A DNA stretch of 64,000 nt from G963665495 sp963665495 (GTDB lineage Bacteria > Desulfobacterota > Desulfovibrionia > Desulfovibrionales > Desulfovibrionaceae): assembly GCA_963665495.1 (NCBI GenBank), contig OY762289.1, positions 2,356,001 through 2,420,000 of the forward strand, given 5' to 3'. The notes beneath the pieces were generated by a model. The model worked only from the letters and a program-made list of their open reading frames with translations, did not search any database and was not told where the DNA came from. Position 1 is the first letter of the stretch. Each line of letters opens with the position of its first letter. Shown piece after piece: positions 25,923 to 34,333 of this stretch. The position numbers were made by a program, and so were the translations under genes.

Positions 25923-26308
25923 TAGTTATTCCCCCTTGGCTCGAGGTGGCAGCTCCAACAATAGGGATCAACACTGTTGGCATCGTGACATTTGTCACAG
26001 AATTCCTTTTTATTGGAGTGACATTTCATACAGGTGTTCTGCAGACTGATTACGTATTTTTTTCCATTGGTCGCCACGTAGATGCGTTCACCCTGGCGAA
26101 TGGCCATGTCACGCCACGTGTCGAGTATTTGCATGTGCTCGGCGCGCATCAAATCCTTGTTTTCGATGCACTCTTTTTCTCCCTTGGGCAACGCCAGCTC
26201 AGGCTGTTTGTAGCCGCCGTCCCCAAAGACCTTGTTGGCCCAGAAAGGGGAGGAGAAAAGCACGATAAAGACAACGAGTCCAGGAATGATGTACTTCGCG
26301 TTATACAT
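25922..26308 (-). CDS. dsrJ: DsrJ, triheme c-type cytochrome
   Basis: A 128-residue periplasmic cytochrome held by an N-terminal signal anchor (YIIPGLVVFIVLFSSPFW). It has three CxxCH haem sites at 93-97, 104-108 and 117-121 (CMKCH, CDKCH, CWSCH). Cys47 in GEKECIENKD matches the cysteine that in studied DsrJ proteins serves as an unusual axial ligand of one haem. The start overlaps the dsrK stop (TAATG), as at the next junction. The gene has the normal position in the operon. Confidence 0.95.
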   Translation of the reverse strand: MYNAKYIIPGLVVFIVLFSSPFWANKVFGDGGYKQPELALPKGEKECIENKDLMRAEHMQILDTWRDMAIRQGERIYVATNGKKYVISLQNTCMKCHSNKKEFCDKCHDANSVDPYCWSCHLEPRGNN

Positions 26309-27918
26309 TATTCATCCTCCATCCCGGGCAGGGGCTCTTGCCTCAGGTCCATAGTGCGCTTCTTTTCACCCTTCATGACCAGGGCGTTGGCTACAAGCTC
26401 ATGCACTCCGGAAATGTCCACTCCCGGAGCCCAGTAGTCGGCCAGAGGAATCAACGTCGCGCGGTCGATGGCGCAGATGCAGGCCATCCGGTTGACGTCA
26501 TGTTTGTCCTGAACATACTTCAGGGCGTTGCCTCTGGGCAGACCGCCACGCATGCGGATTTCCATGATTTCATCCGTGTTCAGACCAGCGCCGCCTGCGC
26601 AGCAGAACGTCTGTTCGCGAATGGTCTTTTCGGGCATTTCGAAGAAGTTGTTGCAAACGTTTTTGATCACGTAGCGCGGTTCTTCGAGCAAACCCATACC
26701 GCGTGCAGGGTTGCAGGAATCATGGAACGTCACGCGGAGATGGTCGTTACGGCTGGGATCGAGGCGAAGCTTGTCGTGCTTGATCAGGTCGGCCGTAAAC
26801 TCGGTGATATGAACCATTTTAGTAGCGGCAGCCCGTTCGAAAACCGTACCGGTCAGCGGATTCACCGGAGTGACCATGTGCGGAGGCGTGGGGCCGTTGT
26901 GGGTTTCCATGTACTGGTTGATCACGCGCCACATGTGACCGCACTCGCCACCCAGAATCCACTTGGCGCCCAAGCGGTCGGCTTCAGCATACATTTTGGC
27001 ATTCAGTTTCTTCATCATCTCATGAGAGGTGAAGAGACCGAAGTTGCCGCCCTCTGAAGCGTAGGTGGAAAGCGTGTAGTCCAGGCCGATCTCGTGGAAG
27101 AGCATCAGGTACCCCATGAAGGTGTAAATGCCGGGATCCGCGAAAACGTCGCCTGAAGGCGTGATGAAGAGGACTTCATGCCCTTTTTCATTCATGGGGA
27201 CATTCAGACGAATGCCGGTTACTTCCTCGATGTCGTCGACCATGAAATCAACGATGTCTTTGAAAGCATGGGGCTGGATACCAAGGTGGTTACCCGTGCG
27301 GTTACAGTTCCGAACGGGCTCCATTATCCAGTTGATGTTGATGCCCAACTCGTGCAGCAGCTCGCGGGCCATCATCGTGATTTCCGCGGTGTCGATGCCG
27401 TAAGGGCAGTACAACGAACACCGGCGGCACTCAGTGCACTGATAAAAGTAGTAAAACCACTCTTTGATAACGTCGATGGTCAGCTTGCGCGAACCACCGA
27501 GTCTGCCCATAATTTTGCCGAACGCAGTAAAATCATTGCGGTAAACCGAACGGAGCAGTTCGGCGCGCAGTACGGGCATGTTTTTCGGTCCGCCACCGCC
27601 AATAAAAAAGTGGCACTTGTCGGCGCAGGCGCCGCAACGGACGCAGATGTCCATGAAGACTTTGAAGGAACGGTATTTTTTCAGGCGCGCCTTGAAGCCT
27701 TTATGAATGATTTCAAACCAATTTTCAGGCAGTTTCCAATCCTCGTCAGCGGGGCTCCACACACGGGGATTGGGAAAGCCGATTTGTTCGATTACTTCCG
27801 GTTTAGCCGGGTAACAGAAAGACCCTTCACGAAAGACCGGCTTTGTATCCAGCCAGCTTTCCTGCGGCATTCCGTAATTAAACTTTAAGAGTTCTTCAGG
27901 GGTAGGAACGTTTGCCAT
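26308..27918 (-). CDS. dsrK: DsrK, HdrD-like iron-sulfur subunit
   Basis: A 536-residue cytoplasmic protein related to heterodisulfide reductase HdrD. Two ferredoxin-type cluster motifs are complete: Cys92/95/98/102 (CVRCGACADKC) and Cys161/164/167/171 (CTECRRCSLYC). The C-terminal half has the CCG-type region (DSCNPARG ... FCCAGGAGL ... CICAID) that binds the special catalytic [4Fe-4S] centre, thought to act on DsrC. I use the ATG at 27918 with AAGGAG five bases upstream rather than a GTG two codons earlier. Coupled to dsrJ by TAATG. Confidence 0.95.
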   Translation of the reverse strand: MANVPTPEELLKFNYGMPQESWLDTKPVFREGSFCYPAKPEVIEQIGFPNPRVWSPADEDWKLPENWFEIIHKGFKARLKKYRSFKVFMDICVRCGACADKCHFFIGGGGPKNMPVLRAELLRSVYRNDFTAFGKIMGRLGGSRKLTIDVIKEWFYYFYQCTECRRCSLYCPYGIDTAEITMMARELLHELGININWIMEPVRNCNRTGNHLGIQPHAFKDIVDFMVDDIEEVTGIRLNVPMNEKGHEVLFITPSGDVFADPGIYTFMGYLMLFHEIGLDYTLSTYASEGGNFGLFTSHEMMKKLNAKMYAEADRLGAKWILGGECGHMWRVINQYMETHNGPTPPHMVTPVNPLTGTVFERAAATKMVHITEFTADLIKHDKLRLDPSRNDHLRVTFHDSCNPARGMGLLEEPRYVIKNVCNNFFEMPEKTIREQTFCCAGGAGLNTDEIMEIRMRGGLPRGNALKYVQDKHDVNRMACICAIDRATLIPLADYWAPGVDISGVHELVANALVMKGEKKRTMDLRQEPLPGMEDE

Positions 27919-27927
27919 AACCACTCC

Positions 27928-28965
27928 TTATTCAGCCGCCGAGTCCGAAGAGGACTGCGAATCGTCGGGCATTTTATCAACAGGAAGACCAACCTCGATC
28001 ATATTCTCTCTGAAATCATCCTCGTAAGCCTCATAGGTGTGGTAAACCTTGGGCGGATTCCAGGGGTTGTTGTAATGCTTTTCGCGGCTGTTGTTGGGCA
28101 GGTTTCTGGTCGGGCTCAGGAAAATACCGCCCATATGCATCAGTTTGCTGAAGGGGAAGTAAATCAACAGCGAGCTGACCAGGAACAGGTGCGTATAAAA
28201 GATGGGGGCCACATCAGGCTGAATGTTGGGGCTCAACCCGATAAGACCCATGGTCATGACTTTGACGGAGTCAATGTCGGTTTTGCCGAAATAGCGCATC
28301 CAGATACCCGTGCACACGATCCCGAGCAGCAGGAACAGCGGGAAGTAGTCCTGTGCCAGGGAGATGTACCGTACTTTGCAATCAAAGAAACGCCGCAGCA
28401 GCAGGAATCCAAGAGCTGCAACGATGATCAGATCACTCTGGTAGAGCCGCGGTACGCCGAGCTGCATGATGCCGTCGAAAAATTCAGTGATATAGATCAG
28501 CACAGGTACAGGTTCGACGAAAAAGCGGAAGTGCCGGATAAAAATGACCAGAAACGCATAGTGAAAAAGCAATGCGAAAAGCCAGAGCCACTTGGCCGAG
28601 TTGTAGGCAACTCTGGGGCCGTTGGAAGTTTGATGGATCGAAACGGAAACGTTCCGGAACAAGGAGCGGAAAAAGAAAACTTCCGTAATCATCCGGACTA
28701 CAGTCCACCCTGCATTGGGAGGATTGTCGATGGGATTATATTTAATCCAATCCAGACTTTTCTCTTGCGCACCTGTTGTTGGGATGCTGAACGGCACGGG
28801 AGTGCGTGCCCAATCTACGATTCGCCAGATGAATCCGCAGATAAAAACAGCAACGGCAACGTAAGGGATATATACGCCGAATACACTCTGCATTCCGGAC
28901 GCAGCCCCCCAGTACGCGCCAATCCCAAGCACCAAGACGGCCAATAGTGATAAAAATACTGCCAT
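27928..28965 (-). CDS. dsrM: DsrM, membrane cytochrome b subunit
   Basis: A 345-residue membrane protein of the NarI-like diheme cytochrome b type. Helices are visible near 3-50, 125-145, 165-200, 210-235 and 255-280, with histidines such as in 'LLFHYAFLVIFIRHFRFF' and 'IFYTHLFLVSSLLIYFPFSKL' suited to bind haem b. It oxidises menaquinol and passes electrons to DsrK. It is the first dsr gene of the operon, though a small RsbRD-domain gene precedes it by 28 bases on the same strand. The C-terminal tail is acidic and Ser-rich. Confidence 0.94.
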   Translation of the reverse strand: MAVFLSLLAVLVLGIGAYWGAASGMQSVFGVYIPYVAVAVFICGFIWRIVDWARTPVPFSIPTTGAQEKSLDWIKYNPIDNPPNAGWTVVRMITEVFFFRSLFRNVSVSIHQTSNGPRVAYNSAKWLWLFALLFHYAFLVIFIRHFRFFVEPVPVLIYITEFFDGIMQLGVPRLYQSDLIIVAALGFLLLRRFFDCKVRYISLAQDYFPLFLLLGIVCTGIWMRYFGKTDIDSVKVMTMGLIGLSPNIQPDVAPIFYTHLFLVSSLLIYFPFSKLMHMGGIFLSPTRNLPNNSREKHYNNPWNPPKVYHTYEAYEDDFRENMIEVGLPVDKMPDDSQSSSDSAAE

Positions 28966-28993
28966 GTGCCCTTACCTCGCTTGCTTGGACGTA

Positions 28994-29533
28994 TCATTGG
29001 TTATTTGATTCATTTTCCTCTGCCGGAGACTCGCATATCAGTTTCGCACGCCGCAACAAATTTGCCTGGCTGTGCTTCACCTCATCCACACGCATTTTGA
29101 AAATCTGTTCTCTGCACTTAACGTAAATATCAAAGGAAATCAGGGCCAAACTATCCAGTTTCGATTCGAATTGCAACAGCTCCAAGGCGAACGAATTGTC
29201 TTGAAGTTCTTTCTCAACCAGCTTGCGAATCAGCCCTTTCAGAAGATAAATGAAGCCCACGGCCTTAGCCGGCGTGAACTCTTGCACGGAACGGATTCTG
29301 ATGATGTCGTCCAACGGTCCGATAACGGTTTCGGACTCCAGACCATCCTCCAGCAACGCACCTATTAAGGTTCGCAATGCCTCGACAGTCCGGTGGCCAA
29401 CGGGATTTGTGAATTGATCCTTGTGGGTCCGCATAAAGCCGACCGTATCAAGAGGGTAAGTCTTAAAGACGGACTCAATCCAACCGTCACTTATTTCTTG
29501 TTTTTTTTCGTTTAAAAATTCGTAAAAACGCAT
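28994..29533 (-). CDS. RsbRD N-terminal domain protein at the head of the dsr operon
   Basis: A 179-residue all-helical cytoplasmic protein that resembles the RsbRD N-terminal domain (a sensor-type globin-like fold seen in stressosome proteins): MRFYEFLNEKKQEISDGWIE ... NPVGHRTVEALRTLIGALLE. No STAS, kinase or DNA-binding domain is attached. It precedes dsrM by 28 bases with no terminator between, so it is probably the first gene of the dsr transcript. A role in sensing a signal for sulfite reduction or in complex assembly is inference from position. The RBS is weak (GGACCCT region). Confidence 0.8.
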   Translation of the reverse strand: MRFYEFLNEKKQEISDGWIESVFKTYPLDTVGFMRTHKDQFTNPVGHRTVEALRTLIGALLEDGLESETVIGPLDDIIRIRSVQEFTPAKAVGFIYLLKGLIRKLVEKELQDNSFALELLQFESKLDSLALISFDIYVKCREQIFKMRVDEVKHSQANLLRRAKLICESPAEENESNNQ

Positions 29534-29604
29534 AGGGTCCTTTATTGCCGCATTAGCTAAATGCCCAAAAAAATTTTACGCTTTCGCCCAGTTGCCGAAA
29601 CCCC

Positions 29605-29632
29605 CTATAATGATTTTTTGCCAATTTGTCCA
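29605..29632 (-). promoter_or_regulatory. Candidate promoter of the RsbRD-dsrMKJOP operon
   Basis: On the minus strand TGGACA (29632-29627), a 16-base spacer and TTATAG (29610-29605) lie 72 bases before the RsbRD start. Downstream, TTTCG-N9-CGAAA at 29582-29600 could be an operator over the transcript start. The -10 box is only a fair match. Confidence 0.35.
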
Positions 29633-29735
29633 AAACAAAACCTGACCGACACACCATATTATTAACCATCTAAAATAACAAATTAAAATTCTTGACCCAA
29701 TTGATAGAGAATACCCTGAACCATGGCAATTTGTG

Positions 29736-29775
29736 AAAAAAAAAACTCCGACATCGAATTTGAAGATGCCGGAGT
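29736..29775 (-). terminator. Strong terminator after the 29-codon gene
   Basis: On the minus strand ACTCCGGCATC and GATGTCGGAGT form an 11-bp stem (one G-U) followed by nine T bases. It closes the unit made of the substrate-binding protein and the 29-codon gene and isolates it from the dsr operon. Confidence 0.9.
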
Positions 29776-29827
29776 AAAACTATAACCTTTTAAAATTACA
29801 AATTTTTTCGCGGCGCTGATTCAAGCG

Positions 29828-29917
29828 TTAGCGATAGCCCTGTATGATGACGACTTCTTCACCGGTCCGGAAGTAATGTCTTCTCCTGCCGGCTTTGATA
29901 TTGGTTCTGACACGCAT
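29828..29917 (-). CDS. 29-residue basic peptide gene
   Basis: A very short open frame with a perfect AAGGAGG seven bases before its ATG. The product begins MRVRTNIKAGRRRHYF and ends in a hydrophobic turn and QGYR; it is strongly basic with four Arg in a cluster of six. The ribosome binding site overlaps the stop codon of the upstream ABC substrate-binding protein gene (TAAGGAGG), so translation is probably coupled, and a strong terminator follows 53 bases after the stop. There is no signal peptide, Cys or modification enzyme nearby. Function unknown; it could be a peptide product, a leader or a small regulatory protein. Confidence 0.65.
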   Translation of the reverse strand: MRVRTNIKAGRRRHYFRTGEEVVIIQGYR

Positions 29918-29929
29918 GGCGTTACCTCC

Positions 29930-31039
29930 TTATTCTGCGGTGTTAGATGTTTTTTCTTCCTTGTCGGCCTTACGTTTTTCAGGAAGCGTTATTTTTTCAT
30001 ACATGGCATCCGTAGCAGCCAGGATGCTGAAAGTGGGAACGAAATCGATACGACGCGCAACATATAGATTCAAATAAATCTTCGGATTGGAATCGTCCAT
30101 CATGGGCAGGGAACGGGGCTGCTGGCCATGGAGAATTCTGATCACCTTGGAAGCCACAAAAGCCCCCACCTGGTCCAGATCCGCACTGACAAACCCCATC
30201 AGAGCTCCTGCTTCCACATCCTGTTTCCCCAGGGATGAAAAGGTCGGAATCCGTTTATTCATGAAAAACTGGAGATACGATTGCACATCATTTTGTTCCC
30301 AATCAAAGCACGGATGGGCCGGAATAAAAAACGCGTCTATTCCTTTGGCCGCCAACTCTTCAATGGCCTTGCGGCATTGCTGCGGTTCCGTGCCTTTCAA
30401 ATTGTAGGTAACGAGTTCGAAACCACGCTCGTTCGCCGCATCCTGCGCATCTTCCAAATAAAACTTCTGCCATTTTTCACCCTGGCCATCAAAGTACATG
30501 TACCCCAGTCGCGAAAAATTGATGACATCATGAAAAATGAACAACATCCGCTTGACCCCGTCCGGATCCACCTGGGTCGTAAAATTATTGATGCCGGAAT
30601 CCTCCGAACTCGGAATAAAACCGGACTTCACAGGGTCCGGCAAGCCAATGGCTAAAATAGGCGTCGAATAATTATTGGCTTCCAGAACAGCCTTGGTGGC
30701 GGCATCCCCTGCGCAGACAATCATATCGAGATCAGTACGGGCCATGAGATCCTGTGCCATGTTCGGGAGCTTTGCCTGCCCTTCATCAGTCCAGCCCGGA
30801 CTGAAGTAGGCGTCGGGAGGATACTCAACACGATCATCCCAATCGGGGAACTGCTTCATGTGTTCACTGATGGCATCAACAAGGTCAGTGAATACCCAAA
30901 ACGGCCCCCCTTCAATATAACCGACCTTGAACGTATGCGTCATGCCCCAGCTTGGAACAGATATAAGACAGAACAGCAGCACCAATGCCAGCATTACTGA
31001 GCATTTTGCATTTGGAAGCACACTACGCTTTAATGACAT
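29930..31039 (-). CDS. ABC transporter substrate-binding protein (PF04392-like)
   Basis: A 369-residue exported periplasmic-binding-protein-like protein. Residues 1-33 are a signal sequence (VMLALVLLFCLISVPSWG). The two-lobed body shows family phrases such as 'VGYIEGGPFW', 'DLDMIVCAGDAATKAVLEAN', 'PILAIGLPDPVKSG' and 'RLGYMYFDG', typical of the ABC_sub_bind family, often tryptophan- or uncharacterised-ligand-binding. No permease or ATPase is adjacent, so it may serve a sensor or an unlinked transporter. The 29-codon gene is coupled to its 3' end. The ATG has only a weak upstream purine stretch. Confidence 0.8.
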   Translation of the reverse strand: MSLKRSVLPNAKCSVMLALVLLFCLISVPSWGMTHTFKVGYIEGGPFWVFTDLVDAISEHMKQFPDWDDRVEYPPDAYFSPGWTDEGQAKLPNMAQDLMARTDLDMIVCAGDAATKAVLEANNYSTPILAIGLPDPVKSGFIPSSEDSGINNFTTQVDPDGVKRMLFIFHDVINFSRLGYMYFDGQGEKWQKFYLEDAQDAANERGFELVTYNLKGTEPQQCRKAIEELAAKGIDAFFIPAHPCFDWEQNDVQSYLQFFMNKRIPTFSSLGKQDVEAGALMGFVSADLDQVGAFVASKVIRILHGQQPRSLPMMDDSNPKIYLNLYVARRIDFVPTFSILAATDAMYEKITLPEKRKADKEEKTSNTAE

Positions 31040-31375
31040 AAAGACATGATCCCTATTTAGTAGATTTTTAATAGCTCAAAATTCTATACTATTCGAGAGC
31101 AGATCCAAATTACTATTGGTAATAAAAACAGAAAAACTGCACTATCCTTTTAAACGAAGCAAGACACTTACTGAAGTCTATTTATAGTTTATTGTCTTTA
31201 CAAACTAATTACAAGCTTCTTCAACTTTAAGGCAATAGACAAATGGGCTCCGGTTTTACGCCTGTTGAGGAAGCCTTCTCCTTAAGTTACCAGCTCAGTA
31301 AATGGAACCGTATTGCCTTAATTTTCCAACTAGTCTATACTACTATTAAAAATATCCAAAGCCCACGGGGGTAGT
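31040..31375. other. 336-base divergent intergenic region
   Basis: A strongly AT-rich gap between the substrate-binding protein (minus) and the GAF-HD-GYP gene (plus). It holds the sigma-70-type promoter of the latter at 31313-31341. I see no small gene or repeat in the remainder. Confidence 0.6.
31313..31341 (+). promoter_or_regulatory. Sigma-70 type promoter of the GAF-HD-GYP gene
   Basis: TTGCCT at 31313-31318 and TATACT at 31336-31341 have an ideal 17-base spacing and lie 35 bases before the ATG. Confidence 0.65.
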
Positions 31376-32644
31376 ATGGATCGAGATCATCCTTGTATCG
31401 AGCATATTGATTTTGTACAAAATATCCTGGCCTTCCTGGAAGAAATCAACGAACTCCGGGATCTTGACGCCATTCTCGACAGTACGCTGCTGGAAGCCCG
31501 CAACTTTTCCCGAGCCGATGCGGGAACAATCTTCCTTCACGAAAACGATATGTTGCGCTTCAGCTATGTGCAAAATGATTCCTTGAACGCCAATGAAGCA
31601 AAAATTCAACAGTATGTCGATGCAACCTTACCCATCGATGAGCATTCCCTTGTGGGGCATGTCGCGCTTAGCGGTCATCCCCTGCGTATCGATGACGTCT
31701 ATGCCATACCGGAAAAATATCCCTTCCGTTTCAACCCGAGTTTCGACAAGAAAACCGGGTACCGGACGCGCTCCATCCTGACTTTGCCCATGCGTACGAG
31801 CCGCAAGAAATGCATTGGCGTCATGCAGCTTATTAACCCCTTTGACAGAAACGGACAACCCGCTCCTTTTTCTACAAATGATCTGACCTATCTGCCTCTG
31901 CTTGCCAACAATGCCTCTGCGGCCATTGAACGCGGCATCCTCACCCGTGAGCTGATCTTGCGTATGATGCGTATGGCGGAACTCCGGGATCCGCATGAAA
32001 CCGGACCGCACGTCCAGCGTGTCGGCGCGTATGCTGCGGAAATTTACGAACAGTGGGCAAAAACGCATGCTGTTGAGGAAGAAGAGCTGAAAAGTTTCCG
32101 GGATCTGTTGCGGATCGCGGCTATGCTGCATGATGTCGGCAAGGTGGGAATTTCCGACACGATTCTGAAAAAGCCGGCCAGGCTCGATCCCGAGGAATTT
32201 GAAATCATGAAATTCCACACCATTCATGGGGCGCGGCTGTTTGCAAGTTCCACTTCGGAACTGGACATCATGGCGGCGGAAATCGCGCTCAACCATCATG
32301 AAAAGTGGGACGGCAACGGCTATCCCGGCTTCCTGACCGACCTGAGCGGTCCGAGCCCCGCCCCAGGCCCTGCCAAAAAAGGCGAGCAGATCCCCTTAAG
32401 CGCCCGGATAACCGCCCTGGCGGATGTTTTCGACGCCATCAGTTCCAAACGCTGCTACAAAGAGGCATGGGCATACGAAGACGCGCTGAATCACATCAAG
32501 GAGCAATCCGGGAAACATTTCGATCCTGAAGTGGTCCAGGCTTTTCTAGAAATTCAGGACGTCATTATGGCCATCAAACTCAAATTCAAAGAGCAGAAAA
32601 CCGATTCCAGCTCCAGCAACTTTCAGGGCAGTATTTCATTCTGA
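31376..32644 (+). CDS. GAF-HD-GYP domain protein, predicted c-di-GMP phosphodiesterase
   Basis: A 422-residue soluble protein. Residues about 15-190 form a GAF sensor domain (LDAILDSTLLEARNFSRADAG ... GVMQLINPF region). The C-terminal 210 residues are an HD-GYP domain with HDVGK (AMLHDVGKVGISD), 'HHEKWDGNGYPGF' and 'ALADVFDAISSKRCYKEAW', so the metal-binding residues and the GYP motif are present and hydrolysis of c-di-GMP is expected. A Pro/Gly insertion (SGPSPAPGPAKKGEQ) follows GYP. GGGGGT precedes the ATG. It is monocistronic by position. Confidence 0.9.
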   Translation: MDRDHPCIEHIDFVQNILAFLEEINELRDLDAILDSTLLEARNFSRADAGTIFLHENDMLRFSYVQNDSLNANEAKIQQYVDATLPIDEHSLVGHVALSGHPLRIDDVYAIPEKYPFRFNPSFDKKTGYRTRSILTLPMRTSRKKCIGVMQLINPFDRNGQPAPFSTNDLTYLPLLANNASAAIERGILTRELILRMMRMAELRDPHETGPHVQRVGAYAAEIYEQWAKTHAVEEEELKSFRDLLRIAAMLHDVGKVGISDTILKKPARLDPEEFEIMKFHTIHGARLFASSTSELDIMAAEIALNHHEKWDGNGYPGFLTDLSGPSPAPGPAKKGEQIPLSARITALADVFDAISSKRCYKEAWAYEDALNHIKEQSGKHFDPEVVQAFLEIQDVIMAIKLKFKEQKTDSSSSNFQGSISF

Positions 32645-32708
32645 TTCCAGTATCTTTTCGTACAGGATCGCCTCTGCCCTCCTCCCCCCTTCACGTTTAT
32701 TCTTCTAT

Positions 32709-32737
32709 TGTAATAATTTATTTCTTTTATTATTACA
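32709..32737. promoter_or_regulatory. Inverted repeat TGTAATAAT-N11-ATTATTACA upstream of alkaline phosphatase
   Basis: Perfect 9-base arms with centres two helical turns apart lie 62 bases before the phosphatase start. It is not the direct-repeat form of a Pho box. Position suits an operator for the phosphatase gene. Confidence 0.45.
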
Positions 32738-32798
32738 GCAAATCCAGTCGGCCAACTGTTCAGCTCCACCTCGTCCTCTCTTCAGGAGAAATGCCGCC

Positions 32799-34319
32799 AT
32801 GTCTGCTTCTTTCAGAAATTCTACCCTTAGTATTCTCGCAAATATCTTGTTGATGTTCCTGTCCGCCACACTTTGCTTTGCCGCACCAACTAACCAGACA
32901 GCGCTTTATTCCGGGCCCCCCGCCAAGTATATTTTCCTGTTCATCGGGGACGGCCTGGGCTTTCCCCAGCGTATGGCAAGCAGCATGCGTACGGGTGCAC
33001 TCACCCCAATGACAATGGACGGACTTCCGGCTCAGGGAGTCACCACCACATTTGCTGCAAACCGGTTCATCACCGGTTCGGCAGCTGCTGCAACGGCCAT
33101 AGCCTGCGGCTGCAAAACAAATATCGGTCACATTGGGGTGCGTCCGGACAATACGCCCGTGAAGAGCCTGGCCGAGCTGGCTAAAGAGCAAGGCCGCAAA
33201 GTGGGCATTATTACCAGCGTCTCCCTGGACCATGCCACTCCGGCGCCATTTTATGCCCATGTCCCCTCGCGCAAAATGTACCACGAAATAGACATTGCTC
33301 TTGCAAAAAGCCCATTTGACTTTTTCGCCGGCGGCGGTCTGCACGACCCGGAAGGAAGAAAATCTGAAAAAAGCCTGGGTAATGCGCTTGATATCGCCCG
33401 AGCGAACGGTTTTCGAATTGTAAATACGAAAAAGGCTTTCCTGCAGCTCTCCAGTAACAGCGGCAAAATTCTCGCCTGGAATGAACGTCTGATCAGAGGC
33501 AAAGCGCTGCCCTATGCGTTGGATATGACGGATGAGGATATCCGGCTGAAACAATTTTTGAGCAAAGCCGTTGAAGTGCTGGACAATGAAAATGGTTTTT
33601 TCATCATGCTCGAGGGCGGCATGATTGACTGGGCCTGCCATGCCAACGACGCATCAACAGCAACAAGCAATACGCTGGCGTTTGACGAGGCCGTCCGGGT
33701 GGCATTGGACTTTGCAAATGCACACCCCGCAGAAACCCTCATTGTAGTCACCGGAGACCATGAAACAGGCGGTATGACTCTGGGGTTCGCAGGGACAAAT
33801 TACGAAAGCTACTTCCCCGTACTGGATAGCCAGAAGGTTTCTTTCGAGTATTTCTCAACGCATGTTCTGAAGGAATTCAAGGAGCAGGAAGCCTCGAATT
33901 GCACTTTCCCGGAAGCCCGGCAGCTTATCAGCCGGTATTTTGGCCTCAAATTCGAAGGAGATCCCCGGACCGATCCCCGCGTACTGCATCCGTACCAGAT
34001 CAAAGCTCTGGAAAAGGCCTTCGCCCTTTCCCTGGCCGGGGGCCAGGCCCTCTCGAAAAAGCGCAGCAAAGAAGACCGGCTGTACGGGGGGTACGATCCG
34101 CTAACGGTGGAAATCACCCACGCGCTGAACAACAACGCGGGGCTAGCCTGGACATCCTACGCCCACACGGGAGTTCCCGTGGCCACATCGGCAAGGGGCG
34201 TAGGCCAGGAGATATTCAATGGTTTTTACGACAATACGGATCTGGCGAAAAAAATCCAATCCGTGATGGGCATTGCCCCGGGCATCCATACGTTTGCGGA
34301 GCCTGTGGCAGCGGATTGA
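32799..34319 (+). CDS. phoA: Periplasmic alkaline phosphatase
   Basis: A 506-residue exported phosphomonoesterase of the PhoA family. A signal peptide ends near residue 29 (LLMFLSATLCFAA). The first metal Asp lies in FIGDGLGF (about 50), the nucleophile is Ser94 in ITGSAAAATA, and later metal ligands are in GGMIDWACHAND, VTGDHETGG and YAHTGVPV. In E. coli PhoA the residue before the Ser is Asp; here it is Gly93, which may change phosphate handling. AGGAG lies about ten bases before the ATG. The 9-base inverted repeat upstream is a possible operator. The gene symbol is by family; no linked pho regulator is present. Confidence 0.9.
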   Translation: MSASFRNSTLSILANILLMFLSATLCFAAPTNQTALYSGPPAKYIFLFIGDGLGFPQRMASSMRTGALTPMTMDGLPAQGVTTTFAANRFITGSAAAATAIACGCKTNIGHIGVRPDNTPVKSLAELAKEQGRKVGIITSVSLDHATPAPFYAHVPSRKMYHEIDIALAKSPFDFFAGGGLHDPEGRKSEKSLGNALDIARANGFRIVNTKKAFLQLSSNSGKILAWNERLIRGKALPYALDMTDEDIRLKQFLSKAVEVLDNENGFFIMLEGGMIDWACHANDASTATSNTLAFDEAVRVALDFANAHPAETLIVVTGDHETGGMTLGFAGTNYESYFPVLDSQKVSFEYFSTHVLKEFKEQEASNCTFPEARQLISRYFGLKFEGDPRTDPRVLHPYQIKALEKAFALSLAGGQALSKKRSKEDRLYGGYDPLTVEITHALNNNAGLAWTSYAHTGVPVATSARGVGQEIFNGFYDNTDLAKKIQSVMGIAPGIHTFAEPVAAD

Positions 34320-34333
34320 ACCGCATCCTGCAA

